64,000 nt of DNA from Verrucomicrobiota bacterium (GTDB lineage Bacteria > Verrucomicrobiota > Verrucomicrobiia > Verrucomicrobiales > Akkermansiaceae), in the NCBI GenBank assembly GCA_004294095.1, contig RDZR01000031.1, forward strand, positions 1-64,000, given 5' to 3'. Below are positions 7,975 through 19,435 of the stretch, in pieces. Both the position numbers and the translations under genes were made by a program. The notes beneath the pieces were generated by a model that was not told the origin of the DNA, did no database searches, and saw only the letters and a list, made by a program, of their open reading frames with translations. The first letter of the stretch is position 1. Every line of letters begins with the position of its first letter.

Positions 7975-10680
7975 ATGAAGATTCTTTTCCGTCTGAATTT
8001 CCACACCACTCTAGGTCAATCGCTATGGCTGAATTATGTCATCATCAGCGATTCTACGGAGAAACTCAAATTAGAACAGTGGGTGGAATTGCACTATCGC
8101 AACGATCAACAATGGGAGGGTCTGGTGGAACTCAAAACCTCCGGCGCGGTTCGCATCGAATATCGCTATCAACTCAGGCAAGCAGGCAATGGCGTGCGGC
8201 TCGATGAGTGGAATGGACCTCGGAAAATTGAAGTGCATGCTCAATCGCCGGATGCCGTCGTGCTGTTAGATTCGTGGTGTTCCGCTGGCACTTTGGACTA
8301 CGCGCTTGAAACAAAAGCGTTCCGCCATCTCTACCCGATTTCGCAAGTAGGCAAGCCTCGCAAAAAGCCAGCGCATGCCAATCATCTTTTCCAATTAAAG
8401 ATGGCTGGGTTGGGCGAAAATTTAGTGCCATGTCTGTTAGGCAGCGTCGATGAATTAGGCGGCTGGGATTGGCGCAAAGCGATTCCGTTAGACGCGTGTG
8501 GGCCCAATGCTTGGCAACTGGAAATTTACCTCCCGCTTGATTGGAACATTCATTACAAATATGGTCTTTACGATTTAGAACGTCAGCAAATGATCAGCAT
8601 CGAGCAGGGGGAAAATCGCTGGCTCGATTCGCGTGCACTCGGCTCGCAGACATGGGTGCGCATTGCGGATGAAGCATATCGCCGCGATCTAACACACGCA
8701 TTTCGCGGCGCCGGTGTGGCCATTCCCATTTTTTCTCTGCGCTCCGAGCAAGGTCTCGGAGTCGGTGAATTTAGTGATCTCAAATTGCTGGCAAAGTGGG
8801 CATCTGCCGTCGGCATGAAAGTGATCCAAATTTTACCAATCAACGATACCACCTCGTCTCACACATGGACGGATTCTTATCCATACTCGGCGATTAGCGT
8901 TTTCGCCTTGCATCCCATTTATCTGCGGATCGATGAAATGACCCTCGCTCTAACAGCCGCTCAGCTCAAAAAAGTTGCTGCGCTGCGCACTCAGCTCAAT
9001 GCGCTGCCGGCCGTGGATTACGAGGCTGTGATGGCGGCCAAGTCTGAGATCACTCAAGAAATCTATCAGAAAAATCAAGCGAGCCTTTTAGCGCGGATCG
9101 ACTTCCAAACGTTCTATCAGGAAAATCAGGATTGGGTGATCGACTATGCTGTTTTTTGCACCAAGCGCGATCAATTCTACACCGCGGACTTCAGCCAGTG
9201 GGGCGATTGGGCGGTGTATGATCGCGAGCGCATTGAATCTTTGCTCGACCCAAATCACTCGGAGTATAGAGAAATTTTCTATCACATTTGGCTGCAATTC
9301 GAGTTGGCTCGCCAGCTAACAAGCGCGGTGGAAGATTTGCATCATCATCAACTTGCGCTGAAAGGTGATTTGCCGATTGGCATTGATCGTTTCTCCGTCG
9401 ATGCATGGTCGCACGCGCCGTTGTTTAAATTGCATGCTCAAGCGGGTGCGCCTCCTGATGCGTTTGCGATCAAGGGCCAAAATTGGGGATTTCCCACCTA
9501 TGATTGGGAGGCGATGCGCGAAGATCACTACGCATGGTGGCGCTCGCGTTTCGCTCAGCTTAGCCGATATTTTGATGCTTACCGCATCGATCACATCTTG
9601 GGCTTCTTCCGCATTTGGCAAATTCCGTATGAGCAAGTGGAAGGAATCATGGGCACCTTTGACCCAGCGATGCCGATTCATCTCGATGAGATTCGCCAGC
9701 GCGGCATCCCATTTGATTTTAATCGCTACTGCCGCCCTTATCTAACCAATGAGGTGATCTATCAGTTATTTGGAAATTCATCCAATGAGATTAAAAAGCA
9801 ATTCATGCACGATTGCGGCTACGGCTACTGGCAGATGAATGAAGCATTTTCCACGCAGCGCCAGATCGTCGATTACTTTGCAAATCTTGCGGATGACGAT
9901 TGGCACCGCTTGGTCAAGCAAGCGTTGTTAGATTGTGTGAGCGAGGTTCTCTTTTTTGAACTTCCAGGCTCGAATGGTTCATGGTTCCACCCGCGCTGCT
10001 CACTGCATGCGACGCGTAGTTTTCAAAATTTGCCAGAAGACGCGCAATGGAGAGTCAACGAACTCTACATCGATTATTTCTACCGCCGCCAAGAAGATTT
10101 CTGGCAAGCACGAGCTTATGAAAAACTTCCCGCGATGCGTGAAGCGAGCCCGATGTTGTTGTGCGGAGAAGATCTTGGCATGGTCCCTAATTGCGTGGCC
10201 AATGTTCTCCAACAGTTAGGCATTCTCTCACTCGAAATCCAGCGGATGCCAAAGGATTCTAAAATCGAATTTTTCCACCCAGCAAACGCTCCATACATGA
10301 GCGTCGTCAGCCCATCCACGCATGACATGCCCACGCTGCGAGCATGGTGGAAAGAGGATTCCAGAACCACTGCGCGTTTTGCATGGCAGATGTTTGGCAT
10401 CGATTTTGCCCCGTCAGAACTTTCTGGTGAAATCGCAACACGCATCATCAATCAACACCTTCATTCACCGGCAATGTGGGCAATTTTCCCCATCCAAGAT
10501 CTGCTCGCCATTGATGAATTGATCCGCCATCCGGATGCGGAATCAGAGCGCATCAATGTGCCAGCCATCATTCCGTTTTACTGGCGCTACCGGATGCATT
10601 TGACGCTTGAGAAATTGTTAGAATGCCAGGACTTCAATCGGGAAATCAAGTCACTCGTCAGCCATTCCGGGCGGTGCTGA
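7975..10680 (+). CDS. malQ: 4-alpha-glucanotransferase, DPE2-like, with N-terminal starch-binding modules
   Basis: The roughly 901-residue protein carries a C-terminal GH77 catalytic domain with AYRIDHILGFFRIWQIP (nucleophile Asp), LLCGEDLGMVPNCV (acid/base Glu) and SPSTHDMPTLRAWW (third acidic residue). Its first 250 residues contain two beta-rich segments, KILFRLNFHTTLGQSLWL and LVPCLLGSVDELGGWDWRKA, which look like tandem CBM20 starch-binding modules. This is the layout of plant DPE2 and some bacterial long amylomaltases, not the 500-residue Thermus type. It transfers glucan segments between malto-oligosaccharides or from maltose to a glycan acceptor. Start 7975 (MKILFRL) is chosen because an upstream start at 7915 would overlap the divergent gene. 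A perfect TTGACA lies 30 bases upstream but without a clear -10. Confidence 0.93.
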   Translation: MKILFRLNFHTTLGQSLWLNYVIISDSTEKLKLEQWVELHYRNDQQWEGLVELKTSGAVRIEYRYQLRQAGNGVRLDEWNGPRKIEVHAQSPDAVVLLDSWCSAGTLDYALETKAFRHLYPISQVGKPRKKPAHANHLFQLKMAGLGENLVPCLLGSVDELGGWDWRKAIPLDACGPNAWQLEIYLPLDWNIHYKYGLYDLERQQMISIEQGENRWLDSRALGSQTWVRIADEAYRRDLTHAFRGAGVAIPIFSLRSEQGLGVGEFSDLKLLAKWASAVGMKVIQILPINDTTSSHTWTDSYPYSAISVFALHPIYLRIDEMTLALTAAQLKKVAALRTQLNALPAVDYEAVMAAKSEITQEIYQKNQASLLARIDFQTFYQENQDWVIDYAVFCTKRDQFYTADFSQWGDWAVYDRERIESLLDPNHSEYREIFYHIWLQFELARQLTSAVEDLHHHQLALKGDLPIGIDRFSVDAWSHAPLFKLHAQAGAPPDAFAIKGQNWGFPTYDWEAMREDHYAWWRSRFAQLSRYFDAYRIDHILGFFRIWQIPYEQVEGIMGTFDPAMPIHLDEIRQRGIPFDFNRYCRPYLTNEVIYQLFGNSSNEIKKQFMHDCGYGYWQMNEAFSTQRQIVDYFANLADDDWHRLVKQALLDCVSEVLFFELPGSNGSWFHPRCSLHATRSFQNLPEDAQWRVNELYIDYFYRRQEDFWQARAYEKLPAMREASPMLLCGEDLGMVPNCVANVLQQLGILSLEIQRMPKDSKIEFFHPANAPYMSVVSPSTHDMPTLRAWWKEDSRTTARFAWQMFGIDFAPSELSGEIATRIINQHLHSPAMWAIFPIQDLLAIDELIRHPDAESERINVPAIIPFYWRYRMHLTLEKLLECQDFNREIKSLVSHSGRC

Positions 10681-10688
10681 AATAAGTT

Positions 10689-11672
10689 TCAAATTTTAGG
10701 CAGCCGTTCTAACAACTTTTTATTGGCTGTTAGATTTGGTTTTTGATCGAGCATCGCCTTGAGCGATGTGGCGATTGCGTCTGCATCTAACTGGTGGCCG
10801 ATGAATACGGCGCAGGGTTGCGTGGTTTCAGGCATTTTCCCTTTGAGAATCATGGGCCGCTCAAGATCATCGTCCGTGCGTTGGAAAAAACACGCTTCAT
10901 CATCAGAATCCAGCAACAACGTCGCGCCTTTGATGCGAAGCACGTCCGGTGGAAATGACTTGAGCCAACGGATCAAGATTTCTTCCGGCAGTGGCGGCAT
11001 TTCGATGCGCGTCGCAATGTGCGGATGTCCGTGGGGCAGGGGAGCCTCCATATTCAAAACCGGCTGCGTCGCTCCATCCAATGACTTCAGAATAGTTGCG
11101 AATTGCTCGATCGAATCGATCCGCATCGCTTGTGGATTGTATGTTGCAAGGTCGCTGCGCACTTGCAGTTGCTGGCGTAACGACGCTTCCAATCGCCGAT
11201 TGGTAAACAAGTGGCTGGCGGTCATCGCTTGCGCACGTTCCAGCGCACGGTCCCACGGAGCTAATCGTTTTTGCCAGCGTTTTTCATTGATGATATTGAG
11301 CTGCAAGACCGGCCCGAAGCGTCGATGATGCTGCGGCAACAGCATGATCAGCTCGATCAATGGATACGGATCGGTTGTGCCATTCGCTTCGATCAACACG
11401 AAATAGGGCGGCTCGTCGGGAATTTTTTCCAACGCCTCATTCAGAGAGACGTTGGCATCACAACAAACGCAGCCTGCAGAAATCGGGAAAATTTCTTGGC
11501 TCACTTGGCGCAACATCGCCGTATCGATTTCCGCGTTCAAAAAATCATTGAGAATCACGTATGGCTTTCTCGGGCCATCAAGCATCGGTAGAAGCTGGCG
11601 CAAAAAAGTAGTTTTCCCCGCGCCCAAAAAGCCAGTCACGAGGACGATTGGGATTTTAGGTTGATTGGGCAT
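10689..11672 (-). CDS. CobW/G3E-family GTPase (metal chaperone)
   Basis: From the ATG at 11672 the product has 327 residues and begins IPIVLVTGFLGAGKTTFLRQ, the Walker A typical of G3E GTPases. It has the metal-binding GCVCCD motif (family CxCC) near residue 66 and a CobW C-terminal domain (PPLPEEILIRWLKSFPPDVL, then CAVFIGHQLD). COG0523 proteins deliver zinc, cobalt or nickel to client enzymes. No client is adjacent: convergent malQ is downstream and lpdA is divergent. An upstream start at 11762 adds 30 residues without family similarity. The C-terminus is encoded within an inverted pair of heptamers. Confidence 0.9.
   Translation of the reverse strand: MPNQPKIPIVLVTGFLGAGKTTFLRQLLPMLDGPRKPYVILNDFLNAEIDTAMLRQVSQEIFPISAGCVCCDANVSLNEALEKIPDEPPYFVLIEANGTTDPYPLIELIMLLPQHHRRFGPVLQLNIINEKRWQKRLAPWDRALERAQAMTASHLFTNRRLEASLRQQLQVRSDLATYNPQAMRIDSIEQFATILKSLDGATQPVLNMEAPLPHGHPHIATRIEMPPLPEEILIRWLKSFPPDVLRIKGATLLLDSDDEACFFQRTDDDLERPMILKGKMPETTQPCAVFIGHQLDADAIATSLKAMLDQKPNLTANKKLLERLPKI
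10708..10734. repeat. Inverted heptamer pair at convergent malQ/cobW ends
   Basis: TCTAACA (10708-10714) and TGTTAGA (10728-10734) face each other across 13 bases inside the last codons of the minus-strand GTPase gene, just past the malQ stop. The arrangement can form a seven-pair stem and might help end transcription of malQ. Both copies are in the reading frame of the GTPase gene, coding Leu-Thr and Leu-Glu. Confidence 0.5.
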
Positions 11673-11788
11673 GGCAGGATTGTTTTTCACTCTAAACCTA
11701 AAAAACAGCACGTAAACGCATTTTCCATCTTTGACAAATCCAAACCCTCGGCACAGTTTCACCGCGCACTACTAGCAACACTTCATTT

Positions 11789-13171
11789 ATGGCCTACGAT
11801 CTCATTATTATTGGTGGCGGCCCAGCCGGATATGTGGCCGCAATTCGCGCAGCTCAACTCAAGAAAAAAGTCGCCTGCGTGGAGATGGATCGGGCGGGCG
11901 GCACTTGTCTCAATTGGGGCTGCATTCCTACCAAGGCATTGCTCAAAAATGCTGAAGTCTATCAGATGTTGTGCCATAAAGCCTCGGAATTTGGCTTAAA
12001 AATCGACGGGCTTTCCTATGATTGGAGCCAAGTCGTCGGTCGCTCGCGCAAAGTTTCAGACCGCCTTGCCGGTGGCATTGAGTATTTGTTGAAAAAAAAT
12101 GGCATCGATTATGTCCGTGGTTATGGCGCGATTGAGGGCACTGGCAAAGTCGCCGTGACTGCGCCTGATGGGACCACGCAGATGTTAGAAGCACGCGATA
12201 TTTTGATCACCACCGGTTGCAAATCGCGCGGCTTGCCTGATCTGCCTTTCAACGGCCACTCGGTGATAGGCTCCAAAGAGGCGATGGTCCTTGGCCAGCA
12301 GCCTAAGGAAATGCTGATCATCGGGGCCGGTGCGATTGGCGTCGAATTTGCCTACATCTACAACGCGTTTGGAACCAAGGTGACGTTGATTGAAATGGCA
12401 CCGCGCTTGCTGCCGGTCGAGGACGATGAAGTTGGCGAAGCACTTGAAAAATCACTCATCAAACAAGGCATCCGCTGCCTCACGAATACAAAAATCACAG
12501 CCATGCGCGATCATGGCACGCACGTGGATTTGCAAGTCGATGGGCCAAAAGAAAAAGGCGTCCTGAGCGCGGAAGTTTGCTTAGTCGCCATCGGCATTCA
12601 GCCAGTTTTACCCGGCGGCATGCAGCCACAACTCAGCGATCGAGGATACATTCAAGTCGGCGATCGTTACGAAACTTCCATCCCCGGAGTCTATGCTGCG
12701 GGCGATATCACCGGCCCGCCTTGGTTAGCTCACACGGCATCCTTCGAGGCGGTGCAATGCGTCGAAGGATTGTATATCGAAGGGCATCAGCCACGCAAAA
12801 TTCGCAATTTCCCGGGCTGCACGTATTGCCACCCGCAAGTCGCCTCCGTCGGCCAGACCGAGCGCGCGCTGAAGGAAAAAGGCATTGAGTATTCCGTTGG
12901 GAAAATTCCGTTCATGGCGATTGGCAAAGCGATTGCCTCGGGCGAGCCCGATGGATTTGCCAAGCTCTTGTTTGGCAAAAAACATGGTGAACTCCTCGGT
13001 GCGCATATCATCGGTGATAATGCCACTGAGCTAATCGCGGAAATGGGCCTCGCGCTCGACCAAGAACTGACGGCTGAGGACATCCATGCCACGATTCACG
13101 CGCATCCGACGCTCTCAGAAGTCATCCACGAAGCGACGCTTGCTTCGGAAGGTCACGCGATTCATTTTTGA
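11789..13171 (+). CDS. lpdA: Dihydrolipoyl dehydrogenase
   Basis: The 460-residue flavoprotein has the FAD-binding IIGGGPAGYVAAIRAAQL at its N-terminus, the redox disulfide in GGTCLNWGCIPTKALLKN, the NAD-binding IIGAGAIGVEFAYIY, the AAGDITGPPWLAHTA segment and the C-terminal HAHPTLSEVIHEA with the His-Glu pair of the dimer active site. It reoxidises dihydrolipoamide of pyruvate or 2-oxoglutarate dehydrogenase or the glycine cleavage system. No other subunits are nearby, so it may serve several complexes. A perfect TTGACA at 11731-11736 lies upstream, but the matching -10 is poor. Confidence 0.96.
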   Translation: MAYDLIIIGGGPAGYVAAIRAAQLKKKVACVEMDRAGGTCLNWGCIPTKALLKNAEVYQMLCHKASEFGLKIDGLSYDWSQVVGRSRKVSDRLAGGIEYLLKKNGIDYVRGYGAIEGTGKVAVTAPDGTTQMLEARDILITTGCKSRGLPDLPFNGHSVIGSKEAMVLGQQPKEMLIIGAGAIGVEFAYIYNAFGTKVTLIEMAPRLLPVEDDEVGEALEKSLIKQGIRCLTNTKITAMRDHGTHVDLQVDGPKEKGVLSAEVCLVAIGIQPVLPGGMQPQLSDRGYIQVGDRYETSIPGVYAAGDITGPPWLAHTASFEAVQCVEGLYIEGHQPRKIRNFPGCTYCHPQVASVGQTERALKEKGIEYSVGKIPFMAIGKAIASGEPDGFAKLLFGKKHGELLGAHIIGDNATELIAEMGLALDQELTAEDIHATIHAHPTLSEVIHEATLASEGHAIHF

Positions 13172-13230
13172 AGTAGCTCAGGCAATGCGGGCCAGTGAAA
13201 AATGGCCTACTTGTAATCAAGGGTGAAGCG

Positions 13231-13971
13231 ATGTCCTTAGAGTTTCTCATCTTGATGACTTGCGCGATTGCGGTCATCGCATTTCTCTACTCATCGGTGG
13301 GGCATGCTGGCGCATCTGGCTACATCGCCGTGATGGCCCTCGCGGGATTTGCTCAGACGGAGATCCGCCCAATCGCGCTGGTCTTGAACATCGTGGTAGC
13401 AACCATCACTTCATGGCAATTTTTTCGGGCCGGCCATTTTTCGTTCAGCTTATTTTGGCCATTCGCGGTGCTCTCGATTCCATGCGCATTTCTCGGTGGA
13501 TCGATTAAGCTGCCGAATCATGTTTTCGACTTATTGATCGGTGCTGTATTGATTTTTTGCGCGGTGCGGTTTTTAGGAAAACCTACGGAGGAAAATACTG
13601 CAAAACCTCCATGTGTGCCGCTGGCATTATCCATCGGCGCGGTGCTCGGTCTGTTTGCCGGACTCACTGGCACCGGCGGCGGAATTTTTCTAACACCTCT
13701 CTTGCTGCTGATGAAATGGGCCAGGACCAAACAAGCCGCGGCAGCTTCCGCCTTGTTTATTTTGACCAACTCGATTTCAGGACTGTTAGGAAATTTTTCC
13801 AGCACCCAATACTTGCCGAGGTTCACTTGGGGCTTTGTGGCTGCCGCGCTGTTAGGCGGCTTTATCGGATCCACACTCGGCAGTCAGCGATTCTCTCATG
13901 GCGTGATCAAAAAAATGTTAGCCTGCGTGCTTATCGTCGCAGGCGGCAAGCTCATTCTAACATTTTTCTAA
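13231..13971 (+). CDS. TSUP (TauE/SafE) family membrane transporter
   Basis: The protein (246 residues from ATG 13231) has about eight membrane segments and the two characteristic halves of TSUP proteins: FLYSSVGHAGASGYIAVMAL in the first and GLFAGLTGTGGGIFLTPLLL in the second. Members export sulfite, sulfoacetate or other organosulfur anions. The start at 13231 is preferred over 13195 because GGGTGAAG lies five bases upstream and the N-terminus then begins with the first hydrophobic helix. The stop codon is inside one of two closely spaced TCTAACA copies (13956-13962, 13967-13973). The substrate cannot be deduced. Confidence 0.9.
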   Translation: MSLEFLILMTCAIAVIAFLYSSVGHAGASGYIAVMALAGFAQTEIRPIALVLNIVVATITSWQFFRAGHFSFSLFWPFAVLSIPCAFLGGSIKLPNHVFDLLIGAVLIFCAVRFLGKPTEENTAKPPCVPLALSIGAVLGLFAGLTGTGGGIFLTPLLLLMKWARTKQAAAASALFILTNSISGLLGNFSSTQYLPRFTWGFVAAALLGGFIGSTLGSQRFSHGVIKKMLACVLIVAGGKLILTFF

Positions 13972-13981
13972 CAGAAGAAAC

Positions 13982-15958
<1,977 letters not shown>

Positions 15959-15993
15959 TGGAAATGAGGTGAAGTTAAAGTGTTAGAAAAATT

Positions 15994-16701
15994 TTAGCGG
16001 CCAAAGCCAAAGGCGATCGCGAGAGGAATCGAGATAAAGCCGAGCCAAATCACGACGCTGTAGGCTAAGGAAAATTGATGAATGAGCCCAGATGCCTTCT
16101 TCGAGCGGAACCCGAGCGTCTGGAAAATCGAGCCAACTCCATGCACCAAATGCGTGCACAGCAAGCTCATTGAAATCACGTAAACAAGAGTGGCTGGCCA
16201 CCATGAGAAGCCATCAATCACCATTTTCCATGCGTTGTGCACTTCCTCACCATCGAGCATGAAGCGGTAAAGCTCAGGATTGTTATATTCATTGCCGATG
16301 CGCACGGTGAAATGCAGTAAATGATAGATGATGAAGCCGAGAACGGTTAGACCTGTTAGAATCATCGTGCGCGAGGCGCGGCTTGCTTGAATCGTCGCCG
16401 GGTAGGAGTAAGGTTTTCTAGCAGCTTTATTTTGGCGAGTGAGGGCAACAGTCGCCACCACATGCGCCACAATTGCTCCCAACATTAAAATGCGAAATGC
16501 CCAAATCCCAGCACCATGCATCATGTGATGTAGAAAGTGAGCGTAGGCATTGAACGCCTCTGGCCCGAGGAAAATCACGAGATTGCCAGCTAAGTGGCCG
16601 GCGAGGAAAAAGACCAAAAATAATCCTGTTAGGGCGACAATCCATTTTTTACCGATCGAGGATGACCAATACGCCAGCAGGCTGCGATTCAATGCGTTCA
16701 T
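15994..16701 (-). CDS. sdhC: Succinate dehydrogenase cytochrome b subunit
   Basis: The 235-residue membrane protein has five hydrophobic helices with haem-ligand histidines in FFLAGHLAGNLVIF, HFLHHMMHGAGIW, VAHVVATVAL, IIYHLLHFTVR and LLCTHLVHGVGSIF. This is the fused, di-haem type-B cytochrome b558 of long-SdhA complexes. It anchors SdhA/SdhB and passes electrons to menaquinone or ubiquinone. It is first in a two-gene sdhCA unit. The 205-base interval upstream separates it from the divergent ATP-grasp operon and should hold both promoters, although no convincing boxes could be picked out. Confidence 0.93.
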   Translation of the reverse strand: MNALNRSLLAYWSSSIGKKWIVALTGLFLVFFLAGHLAGNLVIFLGPEAFNAYAHFLHHMMHGAGIWAFRILMLGAIVAHVVATVALTRQNKAARKPYSYPATIQASRASRTMILTGLTVLGFIIYHLLHFTVRIGNEYNNPELYRFMLDGEEVHNAWKMVIDGFSWWPATLVYVISMSLLCTHLVHGVGSIFQTLGFRSKKASGLIHQFSLAYSVVIWLGFISIPLAIAFGFGR

Positions 16702-16906
16702 AGGAAAATAATCTGTAAAACATCCTTTTCGAGGTGTCCGCCGCAGAGATAACCTCCGCGATTTGTTTTTTCAAGAGAGGATGTTGTTCATATTTGCTCG
16801 ATTACAAAGCACGGATTGCGAAGTCCGATCGGATGCAAAGTTTTCGCAAAATCTGCTAAGTGTTGGTAAAGTTGGCCCGCACTGTGCTATTTCAAGCAAT
16901 TAACCC

Positions 16907-18343
16907 ATGCAGATGTTTTCTGATTACCAAGCGGACGGCTTTTTTGATGAAATGTTTCATCCGGACGGAACGGTTCGCTCGCACTGCGCGGCGCTACTGC
17001 AAAATTTTTGTCAGCTCGATTCAAACGACTTTCTAACACAAAAGGCCAACTCAGAACTCTACTTCTTGCGGCAGGGCATTACCTTCAATGTTTATCACGA
17101 CAGTAAGGGAACCGAACGCATTTTCCCGTTTGATCCGATTCCGCGCGTGATGCCAGCCTCTGAGTGGGAGCACATCGAGGCTGGGCTGACGCAGCGCATC
17201 ATCGCGTTGAATTTATTTCTGCACGATATTTACCACGATCAACAAATTCTCAAAGACGGAGTCATTCCAGAGTTTTACATCCATGAGGCGCGTCATTACC
17301 GAAAAGAATTTCGTGGCATGGATGTGCCTGCGGATATTTACATCCATATTTGTGGCAGTGATTTGATCCGCGGCGCAGATGGTAAGTATTATGTGTTAGA
17401 AGATAATGGCCGCTGCCCTTCCGGAGCGTCATATCTGTTAGAAAATCGCAACGCGCTTAAACGCGCCTTCCCGAAAATTTTTGAGAGCCTCGGAGTGCGT
17501 CCTGTTGATTCCTACGCGGGAGATTTGTTGAACATGCTGCATCACATTTCGCCACGGCGAGATGGAGATAATGTTTGCGTGTTATTGACGCCCGGTTGTT
17601 TCAATAGTGCTTATTTTGAGCATTGCTACTTAGCGCGGCAGATGGGCATCGATATTGTCGAGGGCAAGGATTTAGTCGTCGTCGATCAATTCGTTTACAT
17701 GCGGACGACGCGCGGGTTGCGCCGAGTGGATGTGATTTATCGGCGGATTGATGATGATTTTATCGATCCAGTCGTGTTCCGCAAAGATTCGGTGCTGGGG
17801 GTGCCTGGGCTGATGAACGCTTACCGCGCGGGCAACGTCGCGCTCGCCAATGCGGTGGGAACCGGCGTGGCAGATGACAAAGTGATTTACTACTTTGTGC
17901 CAAAAATGATTGAGTATTACCTCGGCCAAGAGCCGATTTTGCCCAACGTGCCGACGTATCTCGCCTCGGAGGAAAAAGACCGAAAATTCATTTTAAGTCA
18001 TTTACCGGAATTGGTGGTGAAAGCAGCCAATGAATCCGGAGGCTACGGCATGTTGATGGGCCCCACGGCGAGCAAGGATGAGATCGAAAAATTTCGTGAA
18101 TTGATCGTTGCAGATCCTCGCAATTACATCGCGCAGCCGGTCATTTCTTTGTCTCGCGCGCCCACTTGGTGCGATGGAGCCATCGAAGGACGCCACATTG
18201 ATCTCCGCCCATATATTATCTACGGAAAAGAGATCAAAATTGTGCCCGGTGGGCTGACCCGCGTGGCGCTGAATCGCGGCTCGTTGGTCGTTAATTCTTC
18301 ACAAGGCGGCGGCAGTAAAGATACTTGGGTGCTGCGCGACTAA
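16907..18343 (+). CDS. Circularly permuted ATP-grasp type 2 protein (DUF404/DUF407)
   Basis: The 478-residue protein matches the circularly permuted ATP-grasp family: GITFNVYHDSKGTERIFPFD, FYIHEARHYRKEFRGMDVP, YYVLEDNGRCPSGASYLLEN, DVIYRRIDDDFIDPVVF, LPELVVKAANESGGYGMLMG and LDLRPYII-like sequence near the C-terminus. ATP-grasp enzymes join a carboxylate to an amine through acyl phosphate, so a peptide or amide ligase activity is expected. It is followed 16 bases later by an alpha-E protein and then a transglutaminase-like protein. This triad recurs in many bacteria and has been proposed, from comparative genomics, to make and process a peptide-like product; the substrate is not established. 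Confidence 0.95.
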   Translation: MQMFSDYQADGFFDEMFHPDGTVRSHCAALLQNFCQLDSNDFLTQKANSELYFLRQGITFNVYHDSKGTERIFPFDPIPRVMPASEWEHIEAGLTQRIIALNLFLHDIYHDQQILKDGVIPEFYIHEARHYRKEFRGMDVPADIYIHICGSDLIRGADGKYYVLEDNGRCPSGASYLLENRNALKRAFPKIFESLGVRPVDSYAGDLLNMLHHISPRRDGDNVCVLLTPGCFNSAYFEHCYLARQMGIDIVEGKDLVVVDQFVYMRTTRGLRRVDVIYRRIDDDFIDPVVFRKDSVLGVPGLMNAYRAGNVALANAVGTGVADDKVIYYFVPKMIEYYLGQEPILPNVPTYLASEEKDRKFILSHLPELVVKAANESGGYGMLMGPTASKDEIEKFRELIVADPRNYIAQPVISLSRAPTWCDGAIEGRHIDLRPYIIYGKEIKIVPGGLTRVALNRGSLVVNSSQGGGSKDTWVLRD

Positions 18344-18359
18344 CTTTTTCTTCACAAGC

Positions 18360-19400
18360 ATGTTATCACGAGTTGCCAATACGTTTTACTGGATGGTCCG
18401 CTATGTTGAGCGGGCGGATAATCTCGCGCGCTTGGTGGATGTGAATCAGCATCTTCTGTTAGATTTCGAGAGTTTGGATAGCGAGCGCTTGCGAGATTTT
18501 TGGCAGCCCATCATCTCCAGCACGGGCGACGAAGAGGTCTTTCATGAAATCTATCAGAACGCAGGTAGCCATGAGGTGATTCATTTTCTAACAGATGATC
18601 CTAACAATCCAAATAGCATCCGTTCTTGCATTGCTTTGGCCCGTGAAAATGCGCGAACGGTGCGGGATCAGCTCTCTGACGAGCTGTGGGAAGAGCTGAA
18701 TTCCCTTTATCTTTTTTCTCAGTCGGACGAGGCGGAGCGATTGATTGTGGAAAATCCGAGTCGATATTACGAAGCAATTCGCACTGGCGTGATGACGTTC
18801 CACGGCATTGCATCATCGACGATCGCGCGCAACGAAGCGTGGGAGTTCATGGATTTAGGGCGGCATCTGGAACGTGCCGATAAAACGACGAGGTTTTTGG
18901 ATATTTCCAGCTACCTCGCCAAGCCAAGCAATGGTCATGGTTCGATGCACCAAGAAGAATCCTTGCACTGGACGGCGATTCTCCGCTCTTGCAGTGCGAT
19001 GGGTGCCATGCGCCAGAAAAAAAACGAAGCGAATGCGCGCAACGCGATTGATCTGCTCATTTTCGATCGGGACTTTCCCAGATCGGTGCGCTATTGTGTG
19101 GAGCGAGTGGATTTATGCTTGCACATGATTTCTGGAAGCCCTCGCGGTAGTTTTGCCAATGAAGCGGAGCGGGAATCGGGCAAATTGTTTGCAGATCTCA
19201 ATTATGGATCCACGCGCGATGTGTTCAGCATTGGGCTTCACGCATTTTTAGATGATCTTCAAGCACGGTTCAATACCATTGGAGAGCAAGTGTTTGAATC
19301 TTTTGTGCTGATGCCGGAGCGTTTGCAAGATAAGCCAGTCCTTACTCCGCAACCGCTTTCTGCCGCGGCCGCATGGCAGCAGGCTCAACAACAACAGTGA
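18360..19400 (+). CDS. Alpha-E domain protein (DUF403)
   Basis: The 346-residue, mostly helical protein begins MLSRVANTFYWMVRYVERAD, the almost invariant alpha-E N-terminus, and contains a second copy of the pattern, FMDLGRHLERADKTTRFLDI, near residue 165. The R-x-x-E-R-A-D motifs repeat across the two halves, suggesting an internal duplication. Alpha-E proteins are nearly always encoded beside a circularly permuted ATP-grasp protein and a transglutaminase, as here, and may be its partner or scaffold. No catalytic motif is visible. The C-terminus ends in a Gln/Ala-rich tail that overlaps the upstream in-frame extension of the next gene. Confidence 0.93.
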   Translation: MLSRVANTFYWMVRYVERADNLARLVDVNQHLLLDFESLDSERLRDFWQPIISSTGDEEVFHEIYQNAGSHEVIHFLTDDPNNPNSIRSCIALARENARTVRDQLSDELWEELNSLYLFSQSDEAERLIVENPSRYYEAIRTGVMTFHGIASSTIARNEAWEFMDLGRHLERADKTTRFLDISSYLAKPSNGHGSMHQEESLHWTAILRSCSAMGAMRQKKNEANARNAIDLLIFDRDFPRSVRYCVERVDLCLHMISGSPRGSFANEAERESGKLFADLNYGSTRDVFSIGLHAFLDDLQARFNTIGEQVFESFVLMPERLQDKPVLTPQPLSAAAAWQQAQQQQ

Positions 19401-19435
19401 ATTCAGATTCTTCTTATTTGATGCATGGAGATGGG

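Noticed and set aside
10759-11328. Long plus-strand open frame opposite the CobW-type gene
   Set aside because: It is the antisense shadow of a well-supported gene and has no family signature; similar shadows opposite glnD, sdhA, deaD and rimK were dropped for the same reason.
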